Source: Dastarcus helophoroides (lineage: Eukaryota > Arthropoda > Insecta > Coleoptera > Bothrideridae). Taken from it: a DNA stretch of 64,000 nucleotides. Position 1 is the stretch's first letter. Each line of letters opens with the position of its first letter. The notes under the pieces are model-generated. The model saw only the letters and a program-made list of their open reading frames with translations. It did no database searches and was not told the DNA's origin. The stretch lies in the NCBI GenBank assembly GCA_028583605.1, contig CM053331.1, positions 2,254,001 to 2,318,000 of the forward strand, read 5' to 3'. This document shows, one piece after another, positions 1 through 11,189 of this stretch. The translations under genes were made by a program, and so were the position numbers.

Positions 1-2700
1 TGTTTATTAATAAATTTTTCATATATAAAAATTCACCAACAGCGACTTTCGGTGATTTTTAATTTTTTCAATTTTTGTGTTTTTAAATCAGATTTTCTAT
101 AAAAAATTGCGACATTTTTAAGTAATATATTCAAGTCCCTATTTAAAAAAATTCAAAAAAAATGCGGGATGTGAAAAAACTTCCAAATTTTTGGAAAAGT
201 CAAAATTTTAGAATCATAACATTCGAAAAAAGTTAAAATGTTGAATAAATCTGAAAATTTTTAAAAAAATTAAAAATTTTGAAAAATGTATAAATTTTGA
301 AAAGATTTAAAATTTTGAAAAAATTAAAAACTTTGAACACTTTTAGTAGTTCTTTGACACGGCCAAATCCCGGAAGAAGTATATCCTGTACTGACTCTGG
401 TCGTTATCATATTTTGAAATAATTATAAATTTTGAAAAAATTATAAATTTTAAAAAAATTAAAAATTTAGAAAAAATTAAAAATTTTGAAAAAATTACAA
501 ATTTTTAAGAAATTAAAAATTTTTAACAAATTAAAAATTTTTAACAAATTAAAAAAAATTAAAAATGGAGAAATTATCATAAAAAGTAAAAATTTTCAAA
601 AAATCAAAACACAAAAATATTAGGGATTTAGAAAAAAATCGTACTTAATTTTAAAAAAAATACAAAATATTGAAACATAGTCAAAACTGTCCGAATAGAG
701 AAATTTAAAAAAAAATAAAAATTTCCCGAAAAGTCCAGTCGTAATAAATTGCGAAATTTAAAAAATCCAAATCCTTAAAAAACAAAAAAGAAAATTTTCG
801 ACATTTTCAAAAATAGATGAATTTTCAAAAAATGTCACAATTTTAAAAAAGCCAAATTTTCCAAAAAAAAAAAGGAAAAATTTGAAAAAGTAGAAATTTT
901 ACAGAACAATTTTGAGAAATGTTTTAATTTTTAAAAAAGTTAAAATTTTCAATAAAAATCAGTCGAAATTTTGAAAAAAATTCGTATGAATTTAGAAAAT
1001 TAAAATATTGAAAAACGATCGAAAAACTCAAAAAAGCGATTTTTGAAATAAATCCTTTCAAAAAAATTGAAATAGTAAATAAATGGGGTAATTTTCAGAA
1101 ATATTTGTAATTAAAAAATATTTCAAAAAATATTGTATTTTGAACAAAGTTTCAAAGATTTCGAAAAAGTCAAATTTTGGAATAATATATAATTTCTTGG
1201 AAAATTTTTGAAAGATAGATAAAAAGTTTTTTCCAATTTATTTAACATTTCTTCGGCTGTTGACAACAAACCATAAAAATTTAAATATTTCAAAACTGGG
1301 CCGACGAAATGTTAAATAAATTGAAAAAAACATAATATTTCCGGTCAATAAGGGTCTACCATGAAGAATAGATAAAAAGGTCGACAATTTTAAGATATTT
1401 TGAAAAACAAACTTAAAATTTTGGAAATAATCGCGAAAATTTGAAAATAAGTCAAAATTTTGAAAAATTTCAAAATTTTATTACAGACATTTAAATTGTT
1501 TTTAATAAAACGAAGATTTCAAAAAAGCAACAAGTTTCGAAGACAAAAAATTCGAAAAATAGAGACAGAAAAAATCGAAATTTGCGGAAAAAGTCGATAC
1601 TTTTTTGAAACTTAATCAAGAAATGGAATTTCGAAAAATTAAGATTTTTGAAGAAATTCGAAATTTTGAAAGAAGCCAGGAAGCCAAAACAATCGAAAAT
1701 TTGAAAACAAAATGTCGAAATTATCAGTAAAGATGAGATTTTGAAAGAAACATTGAATTTTTCGAAAAAATTGAGATATCTGAAATTTTAAAATTTTCAA
1801 AAAACGGTCGAAACTTTCAAAAAGATACAACCTTTCAAAAATTGAAGTCGACATTTTAATAAAGTGATTATTTTGAAAAACCTCCAAATTTTAGAGAAAG
1901 TGTCAATTTTGAAAGAAGTTCTAGAATAAAATCGTAAAAAAATCAACTTTTCAAAAAACTCAACATTTTCAAAAAAATTAAAGCTTTAACATTAAATTTT
2001 TCGAAAAAATTGAAATATCTGAAATTTTAAAATTTTTAAAAAACGGTCGAAACTTTCGAAAAGATTCAACCTTTTAAAAATTTAAGTCGACATTTTAAAA
2101 AAGTAATTATTTTGAAAAATATCGAAATTTGAGAAAAGGTGCAAATTTTGAGAGAAGTCCTAGAATAAAATCGTAAAAAAAACAACTTTTCAAAAAACTC
2201 AACATTTTTAAAAACATTAAAGCTTTAACATTGAATTTTTCGAAAAAATTAAAATATCTGAAATTTTAAAATTTTAAAAAAACGGTCGAAACTTTCGAAA
2301 AGATCCAACCTTGGAAAAATTGAAGTCGACGTTTTAAAAAGTGATTATTTTGAAAAACATCCAAATTTGAGAAAAAGTGCCAATTTTGGGAGAAGTCCAA
2401 GAATAAAATCTGAAATTTGAGAAATTTGAGAAAAAGTGTCAATTCTAAGATCGTAAAAAAAATTTCAACTTTTCAAAAAATTCAACATTTTCAAAAAAAT
2501 TAAAGCTTTAACACTGAAGTTTTTATAAATGGTTGGAATTTTTGAAGTTTAATAAAAAACTGAAGATTTAAACAGAAGGAAAAGTTTTTTTATTAAATAT
2601 CAAATTTTGAAAAGGCCAAAAAAAAAGTCGAAAATTTGAAATAAGTAAAAATTTGTTTTAAAAGTTAGGAATTTTGAAAAAAAGCGAAATTATCAGAGGC
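1..2700. repeat. AT-rich degenerate intronic repeat
   Basis: This stretch is made of short related words such as aaaattttgaaaaa and tcgaaattt, with no believable coding region. From about 1690 to 2500 the same sequence recurs three times at about 239 bp spacing; the marker cggtcgaaacttt falls near 1805, 2044 and 2283. The first 60 bases resemble part of the large satellite at 41-45 kb (the words atatataaaaattcaccaac and gcgact). The stretch probably lies in the intron upstream of the transmembrane exon. Confidence 0.7.
1230..1330. repeat. Short inverted repeat (possible MITE remnant)
   Basis: The left arm (caatttatttaacatttctt followed by cggc) is matched in inverted form near 1297-1325 (gccgacgaaatgttaaat and onward). 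The arms are about 30 bp, separated by about 40 bp. A piece of the same arm reappears near 40735 inside another repeat, which suggests a dispersed family. No target-site duplication was established. Confidence 0.5.
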
Positions 2701-2744
2701 GCGCTTCGCTGGTTAAAAAGTCCTGTTGCATGGCATTGGATTTA

Positions 2745-3600
2745 TATGATACATCAAATATCGATGTAGATCGATGTATCGACACATCGAATATCGATGT
2801 AGATCGATGTATCGATACATCGATATTCGATGTATCGAAACATATCGATATATGTTTTGTGATACATCAGTTGAATGCAGTATCGATGCAAATATTGATG
2901 TAGATCGATGTATCGATACATCGAATATCGATGTAGATTGATGTATCGATACATCGAATATCGATGTCTCGATACATCGAATGTCGATGTATCGAAACAT
3001 ATCGATATATGTTTTGTGATACATCAGTTGAATGCAGTATCGATGCAAATATCGATGTAGATCGACGTATCGATACATCGAATATCGATGTAGATCGATG
3101 TATCGATACATCGAATATCGATGTAGATCGATGTATCGATACATCGAATATCGATTTATCGAAACATATCGGTATATGTTTTGTGATAAATCAGTTGAAT
3201 GCAGTATCGATGTTTCAAAAATGTTGTCTACACTGTTCGATGTACCGATACATCGAATATCGATGTAGATCGATGTATCGATACATCGAATATCGATGTA
3301 GATCGATGTATCGATACATCGAATATCGATGTAGATCGATGTATCGATACATCGAATATCGATTTATCGAAATATATCGATATATGTTTTGTGATACATC
3401 AGTTGAATGCAGTATCGATGTTTCAAAAATGTTGTCTACACTGTTCGATGTATCGATACATCGAATATCGATGTAGATCGATGTATCGATACATCAAATA
3501 TTGATGTATCGAAACATATCAATATATCTTTTGTGATACATCAATTGAATACAGTATCGATGTTTTAAAAATGTTGTCTCTACGCTGTTCATCCAAAATG
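2745..3600. repeat. 33-bp satellite rich in TATCGATA
   Basis: The core unit is 33 bp: the self-complementary word tgtatcgataca, then tcgaatatcgatgtagatcga. It is interrupted at intervals by a second block (catatcgatatatgttttgt and onward, ending near gaatgcagtatcgatg), giving a higher-order structure. At least a dozen exact TATCGATA octamers are visible. Because the unit is 11 codons long and nearly stop-free, open frames run through it on both strands; I do not regard them as genes. The array ends about 60 bp before the transmembrane exon. Confidence 0.9.
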
Positions 3601-3659
3601 TAATTTCTACTTATTACTATTATTATTAACAAAAGACCCAAACAAAGATTTTGTTTCAG

Positions 3660-3773
3660 AGCCCCTTCAGATGAGCACGTTGGTGAGTCTCGCCGGTGGG
3701 GTGGTGGTGGCCTTTTTGCTGTTAATCTGCGCGTTCGTCTACGCGATACGAGCGGAGAAATGCTGCTTTGCCC
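3660..3773 (+). CDS. Exon 1 seen here: transmembrane segment of an unrecognised membrane protein
   Basis: The exon is bounded by a good acceptor (ttttgtttcag) and a consensus donor (GTAAGTATT). It enters with two bases of a split codon and leaves with one. It encodes PLQMSTLVSLAGGVVVAFLL followed by LICAFVYAIRAEKCC: a helix of about 22 hydrophobic residues, then Arg, Lys and a Cys pair on the probable cytoplasmic side. The helix, the stop-transfer charges and the palmitoylation-prone Cys pair fit a single-pass receptor or adhesion protein. Ectodomain exons would lie upstream of the window. The GC content is well above that of the surrounding repeats. The internal ATG at 3671 need not be a start. 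I do not recognise the family; the exon call rests on splice sites, hydropathy and phase agreement with the later exons. Confidence 0.72.
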
Positions 3774-4229
3774 GTAAGTATTTTCTTCTTCCCCCGGAAA
3801 AGCGGAAAGTTGTCAGGCCCTTTAAAACTTTAATACGTCATAAGTTGTCCCTAATTCCCCGTCGAGGGTTTACCGCTAATGGCGGTTGGCAGCTTGTTGT
3901 CCGCTTTTTTTTTGGAAGGGCGAGAAGTGGTTCGCTCGTGAAACAACTTCGATCGGAAATATGTCGGATAACTTTTTATTGGGAAAATAAAATTTATTCG
4001 GGGTAGTAATTTTTATTCCAGGTTTTTTATGTGCGTGGATGTTGTCTGTCGTTTTCTGTTTCTCTTTATGTTTTTGTACGTAAGGACACTGATTGCCATA
4101 AAAGTTGATGGGAACGAACCTGCTATTTAGTGCATTTGTCCTACGAGATCTGATAGGAAAGTAGCATCGTTCAGTCTCTGAAAAACAAGAATATCAAAGA
4201 AATTTGATGTGTATCACCTCAAAATAGTC
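3774..4229 (+). other. Unique intronic sequence after exon 1
   Basis: This is non-repetitive DNA, GC-richer than the arrays on either side (for example gtcgagggtttaccgctaat). An open frame runs from exon 1 through the donor to 4006, but the consensus GTAAGT and the fall in coding character argue that it is read-through into the intron. I see no other gene in it. Confidence 0.6.
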
Positions 4230-4369
4230 AACTTCGGATATAACGAACCATCAAGGGGATCTTTAAATAGTTCGTTACAGCCGAGTCTTCGCTATAAACG
4301 AACAAGAAATATAGGAGCATTGGACTCTAATTTCTATTTGTTATATAAGCGGTTGTTCGTTATATACAG

Positions 4370-6412
4370 AGTTCGTTATATGCGGATGTCGTTATATGCG
4401 ACGGTCATTATATGCGAAGTTCGTTATATGCGGAGTTTGTTATATGTGGAGTTCGTTGTATGTCGAGTTCGTTATACACGAAGGTCGTTATATGCGGATG
4501 ACGTTATATGCAGATGTCGTTATATGCGACGGTCATTATATGCGACGGTCATTATATGCGGAGTTCATTATGTGCCGAGTTCGTTATACGCAAGGTCGTT
4601 ATATGCGAAGGTCGTTATATGCGGTTTCATTGTATGCCAAGTTCGTTATATGCGGAGGTCGTTATGTGCGAAGTTCGTTATATGCGGATGTCGTTATATG
4701 CGACGGTTATTATACGCGGAGGTCGTTCTATGCGGAGTTCGTTATATGCGGAATTCGTTATATGCGGAGTTCGTTTTATGCCAAGTTCGTTACATGCGGA
4801 GCTCGTTATATGCGAAGTTGGTTATATGCGGAGTTCGTTACATGTCGAGTTCGTTATACGCGAAGGTCGTTATATGCGGATGTCGTTAAATGCAGATGTC
4901 GTTATATGCGACGGTCATTATATGAGGAGTTCGTTATATTCCAAGTTCGTTATATGCAAGGGCGTTAAATGCGGAGGTCGTTATATGGGAAGTTCGTTGT
5001 ATGCCAAGTTCGTTATATGCGAAGGTCGTTATGTACGATGTTCGTTATATACAGAGTTCGTTAAATGCGGATGTCGTTATATGCGGATGTCGTTATATGC
5101 GACGGTCATTATATACGAAGTTCCTTTTATGCGGAGTTCGTTATATGCGAAGTTCGTTGTATGCCGAGTTCGTTATACGCGAAGGTCGCTATATGCGGAT
5201 GTCGTTATATGCAGATGTCGTTATATGCGACGGTCATTATATGCGGAGTTCATTATGTGCCGATTTCGTTATATGCGAGGTCGTTATATGCGAAGGTCGT
5301 TATATGCGGTTTCATTGTATGCCAAGTTCGTTATATGCGGAGGTCGTTATGTGCGAAGTTCGTTATATGCGGATGTCGTTATATGCGACGGTTATTATAC
5401 GCGGAAGTCGTTCTATGCGGAGTTTGTTATATGCGGAATTCGTTATATGCGGAGTTCGTTTTATGCCAAGTTCGTTATATGCGGAGCTCGTTATATGCGA
5501 AGTTCGTTATATGCGGAGTTCGTTACATGTCGAGTTCGTTACATGTCGAGTTCGTTATACGCGAAGGTCGTTATATGCGGATGTCGTTAAATGCAGATGT
5601 CGTTATATGCGACGGTCATTATATGCGGAGTTTGTTATATGCCGAGTTCGTTATACGCAAGGGCGTTAAATGCGGAGGTCGTTATATGGGAAGTTCGTTG
5701 TATGCCAAGTTCGTTATATGCGAAGGTCGTTATGTACGAAGTTCGTTATATACAGAGTTCGTTAAATGCGGATGTCGTTATATGCGGATGTCGTTATATG
5801 CGACGGTCATTATATACGAAGTTCCTTATATGCGGAGTTCGTTATATGCGGAGTTCGTTGTATGTCGAGTTCGTTATACGCGAAGGTCGCTATATGCGGA
5901 TGTCGTTATATGAAGATGTCGTTATATGCGACGGCCATTATACGCGGAGTTCATTATGTGTCGAGTTCGTTATACGCGAGGTCGTTATATGCGCAGGTCG
6001 TTATATGCGGAGTTCACTGTATGCCAAGTTCGTTATATGCGGAGGTCGTTGTGTGCAAAGTTCGTTATATGCGGATGTCGTTATATGCGACAGTCATTAT
6101 ACGCGAAGGTCGCTCTATGCGACGGTCGTTATATTCGGAGGTCGTTAAATGCGAAAGTCGTTATATGCGTAGTTCGTTACATGCGGAGTTCGTTATATTC
6201 TAAGTTCGTTACATGCGGAGTTCGTTATATACGGAGGTCGTTATATGCGGAGGTCGTCATATGCGGATGTCATTATATGCGACGGTCGTTATATGCGGAG
6301 TTCGTTATATACCGAGTTCGTTATATGCGGAGGTCGTTATATGCGGAGGTCGTTATATGCGGAGGTCGTTATATACGGAATTCGTTATATGCGGAATTCG
6401 TTATATCCGAAG
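4370..6412. repeat. 16-bp satellite, unit close to gttcgttatatgcgga
   Basis: About 2 kb of head-to-tail units of 16 bp, varying at a few positions (gtcgttatatgcgaag, gtcattatatgcgacg). Sixteen is not a multiple of three, so all three forward frames stay open for hundreds of codons and give false proteins of the type VRYMRSSLYAKF. Longer blocks recur, for example about 4500-4900 against about 5200-5600, so there is a higher-order unit of roughly 700 bp. The flank at 4230-4370 contains related words (gttcgtta, ataacgaacc), including inverted ones. Confidence 0.92.
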
Positions 6413-6832
6413 TTGATCATACTTTAATAATTAAACTTTGAGAACTCAAGAGCAAATTACTGTCTGTAAACGCACCCCAGTAATTCGAACTTTAAATTTG
6501 TTTTACCGACATTTTTCGCAGCGATATATTACCATCGATTACAATCTTAACTTAATTTCAACTAGTTTGTAACATGTTGTGAAGTGGTGCTGGTTTAACA
6601 TGCAAGTTGCTGTTTTCCTACTTCGCCGACAGTTATTATATTAGAAGTTTGCCAGTTAAACCGATTTATGTCATGACCAACAATTTAAAGTTAATCCAAA
6701 CGTTAACTCAACTTTAAACTGTTTACGATACACCAACTCGAGATATCCACATGTCATGTATACAGGGAGAATCGATAACACCCCAAAACATCATGTTTGT
6801 TCTCAGTTTGATTAATTCTGTATTTTTTGCAG
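6413..6832 (+). other. Unique intronic sequence before exon 2
   Basis: Non-repetitive DNA of moderate AT content between the 16-bp satellite and exon 2. No open frame or RNA gene is convincing. It ends in a good polypyrimidine tract and acceptor (tctgtattttttgcag). Confidence 0.6.
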
Positions 6833-6866
6833 GAAAAGGCGATTTTAAACCGTCGGATTTGGATGG
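6833..6866 (+). CDS. Exon 2: 34-nt juxtamembrane microexon
   Basis: A 34-nt exon between acceptor attttttgcag and donor GGTAAGT. It accepts the single base left by exon 1 and continues as RKGDFKPSDLD plus a split Gly codon, leaving two bases over. That phase fits the acceptor at 26178 exactly (GG|G = Gly, then His-Lys-Val). The residues are charged and hydrophilic, as expected just inside a membrane. The exon is very short, so the evidence is the pair of strong splice sites and frame agreement on both sides. Transcript reads across 3773/6833 would settle it. Confidence 0.62.
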
Positions 6867-9530
6867 GTAAGTACCCCCGAGACCATAAGGGTGTTGGCCC
6901 AATTTAATTGGAAAGTTTCATGAATTACTATTAGCAGTTTAAGGTGGTTCATTGACAGTAATCGTAGCAGAAAGTGTTTAGAACGTTCCGCTGCGTTAAC
7001 CAGACGTAAACGCCAAACTACCACCATTGCTGGATTTTTAGCATAGATTGTCCGCGTGGATACAATAACACAAATTCCCAAGCCGCTTTACAGTAGACTG
7101 AAACACTGAAAATATATTTTTATCTACTATTCAATACAAACAAAAATAAAAAGTATCGTCCATTTTTAAAATTCCATTTTCTGTAAATTCCGACGTTTTC
7201 CAAAATATTAACCGTTTTTTAACATACTGTGTGTCCCAAGATATAGTACTGGAGAGGGATTTTTTTATTTGTCGATTTACGATAAAGTCATTCTTCATAA
7301 AAACTTCCGCTTAATATTGGATATTTTTTGAAATTTTCAGATAATGGATTCCTCTGTACAAAAAAATCTCCCAAATAACGCCATTTTCGCTAATTTAAAA
7401 TTTGGAAACATTTTTATGAGTTTGAAACCTACGAATTTTTTTAACCGATTTCAAATTTCAGTATTTTTTGAAAATTATTGCGACTTTGAAAATGTCGACT
7501 TTTTTGGAAATTTTGGTTTTCTTAAATCTCGAAATTTCTACTTTTACACGGACGTTTTCGAAAATTATTATTTATATTGTCGATGTTTTTGGAAAAATGT
7601 TTACCATTTTGATTTTAAAACTTACGAATTTCTGAAAAATCTTTACCAATTTCAAATTTCAGTATTTTTTGAAAATTAGTGCGACTTTGAAAATGTCGAC
7701 TTTTTTGGAAATTTTGGTTTTTTAAATCTCGAAATTAGTACTTTTACTTAGAGGTTTTCGAAAATTATTATTTACATTTTTGATTTTTATTTTGGTGGAA
7801 GGGACTGGTCCTTGGTTTCCTTAAAAATTGAAATACAGAACTTGTCCCCTGAAACCAAGAAAGATTGAAAAACACAACAAAGGTCGCTCTAACGCGTTTC
7901 GACAGCCAAGCTGTCATCTTCAGAAAGAAACATTTTTGATGTTATTGGAAAAATGTTTAGCATTTTGATTTTGAAACTTACAGATTTTCTTAAAAATGTT
8001 TACCAATCTCAAATTTCTGTATTTTTTGAAAATTAGTGAGACTTTTTTGGATATTTTGGTTTTTTAAATCTCGAAATTACTACTTTTACTCAGACGTTAT
8101 CGAAAATTATTATTTACATTTTCGATGTTTTTGGAAAATGTTGCTGTTGTTATTTTAATCGTTAATAAATTCGGAATTTTTTTCAGAGTTTTGACTTCTT
8201 TATTAAAAATACTGACATGTTTGTAAAATTCATCAAAATGTCATATTGTTTCAAATAGCTGAAATCTTGAAAATTTTGTTTTTTTTAATTTGGAATTTTT
8301 TGAAAATTTCGCAATTATATTAGGTTTTTGGTTTTTTTTTTAAACCTTTGACTTTCTTTAAAATTTCGACTATTTTTGATAATAACAATTACATTTTTTT
8401 TGCAAAATTCCGTCTTTCTATAATTCCGCTTTGTCAAAATTCAGTTTTTTAAAATTTCTACTTTTTTTTAAGAACCTATTTCAATATTTGGTCTTTTTTT
8501 AACATGTGACTTCAAAATTTCGGTTTCAATTCAAAATTTGGAGTTATTTTACTAATACTATAAAAAGGTTGATCTTAATTGAAAATTTTGATTTTTTTTT
8601 GTCCTAATTTGATATATCTGCAAAATATTGAAAACGTTTTTTGAATTTTCGTCCATTTAGGAAATGTTAAATTTTGACTTAAAAAAGTACGACTTTTCTT
8701 AAAAACCTTTACCTTTTTGAAAATTTCAGTATTTTTTGAAAATTAGTGAGACTTCAAAATTTTCGAGTTTTTTTTGGAAATTTTGATTTTGTAGAATCTC
8801 GAAATTACTTTTTTTTTAATTTTCGACCATTTTTTCAATTTTCATTTTATTTTTCAAACTTTGACTTTTTCATCAAAAATTTTGTCTTTTTTTGTAAAAT
8901 TCATCTATTTTTTCAAATTTCGATTTTTTTCAAAAATTTAAAATCCTGAAAATCTGAAATCTTGAAAATTTTGTTTTTTACAAAGTTAAGTTTTTTTTTG
9001 AAAATTTAGTAATTTTCTAAGATTTTTTTTTAAAACTGACTAAAATTTCGACTATTTTAGAAAAATTTTGATTTTTTTCAAATTTTGACATTATTTAAAA
9101 TTTGGACCATTTGTGACATTTTTGACCAGGTTTTAACTTGTTAATATTTTTTTTGAAAACCTTAACCTTTTCAAAATTACAATTTTTGGTAAATGAAATC
9201 GGAACTATTTTTCAAAAATTTCGACTTTCGACATTTGGAAAATTACGGTTTTTCCCAAAATTCGACATCTTTTAAAATTTTGTCCATTTTGAACTTTTTC
9301 AGTTACAGCTTTTTTGGAAATTTTGAATTTCCTACAAATTTCGACTTTATTCAAATCCTAACTTTTTATTAAAAATTTTAATGAAAATTTCGAGATTTTT
9401 CGAAATTTCAACTTTTTTCGAAATTTCGACGTTTTTATAAATTTCGACTATTTTTCAAAATTTCTATATTTTTGAAATTTGGAATTTTCGACATTTGAAA
9501 AATTACGGTTTTTTCTAAAATTCGACATTT
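6867..9530. repeat. Unique intron start, then AT-rich degenerate repeat
   Basis: The part from 6867 to about 7150 is unique DNA. From about 7170 the DNA becomes repeats of aaatttcgac, gaaaatttt and related words. A block around 7400-7560 recurs near 7640-7760 and, more weakly, near 7970-8130 (marker ttaccaatttcaaatttcag). Phe-rich open frames here are by-products of composition. A dispersed repeat lies at 7790-7930 and is listed separately. Confidence 0.7.
7790..7930 (-). repeat. Dispersed hammerhead-like repeat, copy 1
   Basis: The outer part is ggaagggactggtccttggt, then aaattgaaatacag and gaaaccaagaaagatt. On the - strand it ends in the core CTGAAGA, a six-base-pair hairpin (GACAGC/GCTGTC), GAAAC and GCGTTAGAG. 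This arrangement matches the conserved nucleotides of a type I hammerhead ribozyme, except for one extra T between CTGAAGA and the hairpin. The same family occurs near 26.7, 30.4, 30.6, 31.8, 39.8-40.2 and 40.7 kb. Confidence 0.6.
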
Positions 9531-9606
9531 TTTGCAATTATCTCGGTTTTCATAGCTTCTATGATGTTAACGTTCATAATAAAAATTGTTAAGCATAAAA
9601 TGTGCG
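9531..9606. repeat. Single truncated monomer of the 156-bp satellite
   Basis: The sequence tttttgcaattatctcgg through aagcataaaatgtgcgaa matches the start of the 156-bp monomers at 11190-12590. It is closest to the last one (12459), sharing ggttttcatagc and aaaatgtgcga. It joins the retrotransposon fragment directly and supplies the in-frame ATG at 9561. The array therefore lies on both sides of the retroelement. Confidence 0.8.
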
Positions 9607-10973
9607 AAGTTCGATTAAAGTCAATAGAAGATGATTTGGTTGTGTTCGACAAATTGCAAACTAAACTTGAGTTTTTAGACCAAGAGAACATGGTCAAAAG
9701 AGATGAAACGGAAGAGAGGTATTTTAATATAATCGCCTTAATGAAAAAACACATAAAAATGCAGTCTGATTTAGAAGATAGTAGCAAACATGTTGCAGGT
9801 AGCTCTACTTTAACAAATTTAAATTCATCAACAAATGGAATTCAAAATGAAGCAGTAAAACTTCCTGACATAAAATATGCCAATATTTTAGGAAATTATG
9901 AAACTTGGTTTAGTTTCATAGACATTTTTAACTCAGTCATTGATTCTCGAAATGATTTATCTAATCTACAAACATTTTGGTATTTAAAATCCTGTTGCAA
10001 AGGATCAGCTTTAAGGTTAATCGACTCGCTAAAGACGGAACCAGGAAGCTATGCAGTGGCTATTGATACTTTAAAATCTCGATACGAAAACAAGCGTGCA
10101 TTTCTGGATCATCACATAAATGGAATATTGTTTCATTTACCGGAAGTAACAAAGGAATATCCTGTCGGTCTTAGAGATTTATTAGATACATTAAATTCAC
10201 ATTTAAACAGTTTAGAAAAATTAGGTTTGCCTACATCACAATGGGATGCATTAATTGTAACTTTGGTAATAGAAAAGGTAGATATTTATACGAGACGCGA
10301 ATGGGAAAATAAGAAATCAGACGAAGATCTACCATCGCTATCAGAACTGCAACAGTTTCTTAAAAAACGATGTTACACGCTAGAAATTTTACATTCAAAA
10401 AACAAATCAAAACAAAATCAAAATTCATCAATCGTTTGCACACAAAAACAAAACAAACTATTTTCACGAGTAACCAATAACATGGGTAATACTAATGCAA
10501 GAGAAAGAAAACCGTTTCAGGTTACTGTTAATACACAACGACCACCGTCTAACTTTCACCGCAATCAGCAAAGATTTGTAATATGCCAGTATTGTAAACA
10601 AAATCATTTTATATTTAAATGTTTTCAATTTCAACGTTTACCTATTTCAGAAAAATATAGTGAATTAGATAAAATGCGACTTTGTCATAACTGTTTACGT
10701 CCCGGTCACGATATAAACAATTGTAAATCTCGAAATTGCACTCACTGCTCTCAAAAACATAATTCGTTGCTGTGCAAAGAATCAAATAATACAGATTCAA
10801 ATTCAACAATTAACAATAATTCCTCGAATATTTATAATCAACAATATTTTCCTTTTGACAGTAATATAGCTCAATCACTAAGTATCAATAATTCGGAACA
10901 TATTTCTTCAAATTCTCGTTTTATTAAGTACAGCGAAAATTCTAGTAGCAGATACGCAAGGTCATTATCATGA
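9607..10973 (+). pseudogene. BEL/Pao gag polyprotein, 5' truncated
   Basis: The open frame runs from an ATG at 9561, but its first 15 or so residues come from satellite DNA; gag sequence begins near residue 16 (VRLKSIEDDL). A coiled-coil-like N-terminal part is followed by the DUF1759 region (about residues 100-250, starting LPDIKYANILGNYETWFSF). Near the C-terminus are three Cys/His knuckles: C-QY-C-KQN-H-FIFK-C, C-HN-C-LRPG-H-DINN-C and C-TH-C-SQK-H-NSLL-C. Gag packages the element's RNA, and the knuckles bind nucleic acid. Related elements usually carry a longer N-terminus and read through into pol in one frame. Here the frame ends at a TGA (10971-10973) after protease sequence has already begun in another frame, so one indel has broken the polyprotein. 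Confidence 0.85.
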
Positions 10974-11189
10974 ATGTAATGCCTTTTTTGATTCTGGCAG
11001 TCAATCAAATCTTATAAGAAAAGAATTTTGTGAGAAGCTAGGATTATCTGTATTCAATTTTCCTTTGCCAATGTCTGGCTTAGGCAAGCATGTTACTCGT
11101 ACGTCCAATTGGACCAAAACTCGTATTAGATCGCGGTTTAATAACTTTCAGTTAGATGTTAATTTGTTCATATTACCAGAAATCACAGA
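10951..11189 (+). pseudogene. BEL/Pao aspartic protease, N-terminal fragment
   Basis: This is in a different frame from gag. The residues GHYHECNAFFDSGSQSN contain the catalytic DSG triad (Asp codon at 10990) and the flanks typical of BEL/Pao proteases. The frame continues for about 60 residues and then runs into satellite monomers at about 11190, so the rest of the protease and all of pol are missing. The change of frame relative to gag lies close to 10945. It is non-functional as it stands. Confidence 0.8.

Larger units (their letters stand above)
9607..11189 (+). mobile_element. BEL/Pao LTR retrotransposon fragment (gag and start of protease)
   Basis: A 1.58 kb piece of a BEL/Pao element containing most of gag and the beginning of the aspartic protease. 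No LTRs, reverse transcriptase, RNase H or integrase are present. Both ends meet monomers of one 156-bp satellite, so the fragment is embedded in that array rather than being a complete insertion. The family call rests on the DUF1759-type gag region, the three Cys/His knuckles and the DSGSQ protease motif that follows them, which is the BEL/Pao order. Confidence 0.85.

Noticed and set aside
2713..3504. Frames of 66-170 codons on both strands in the TATCGATA array
   Set aside because: The 33-bp unit is palindromic and stop-free, so both strands stay open.
4209..6441. Overlapping frames of up to 360 codons reading as VRYMRSSLYAK-type repeats
   Set aside because: All three forward frames are open over a 16-bp satellite; this is a property of the unit, not of a gene.
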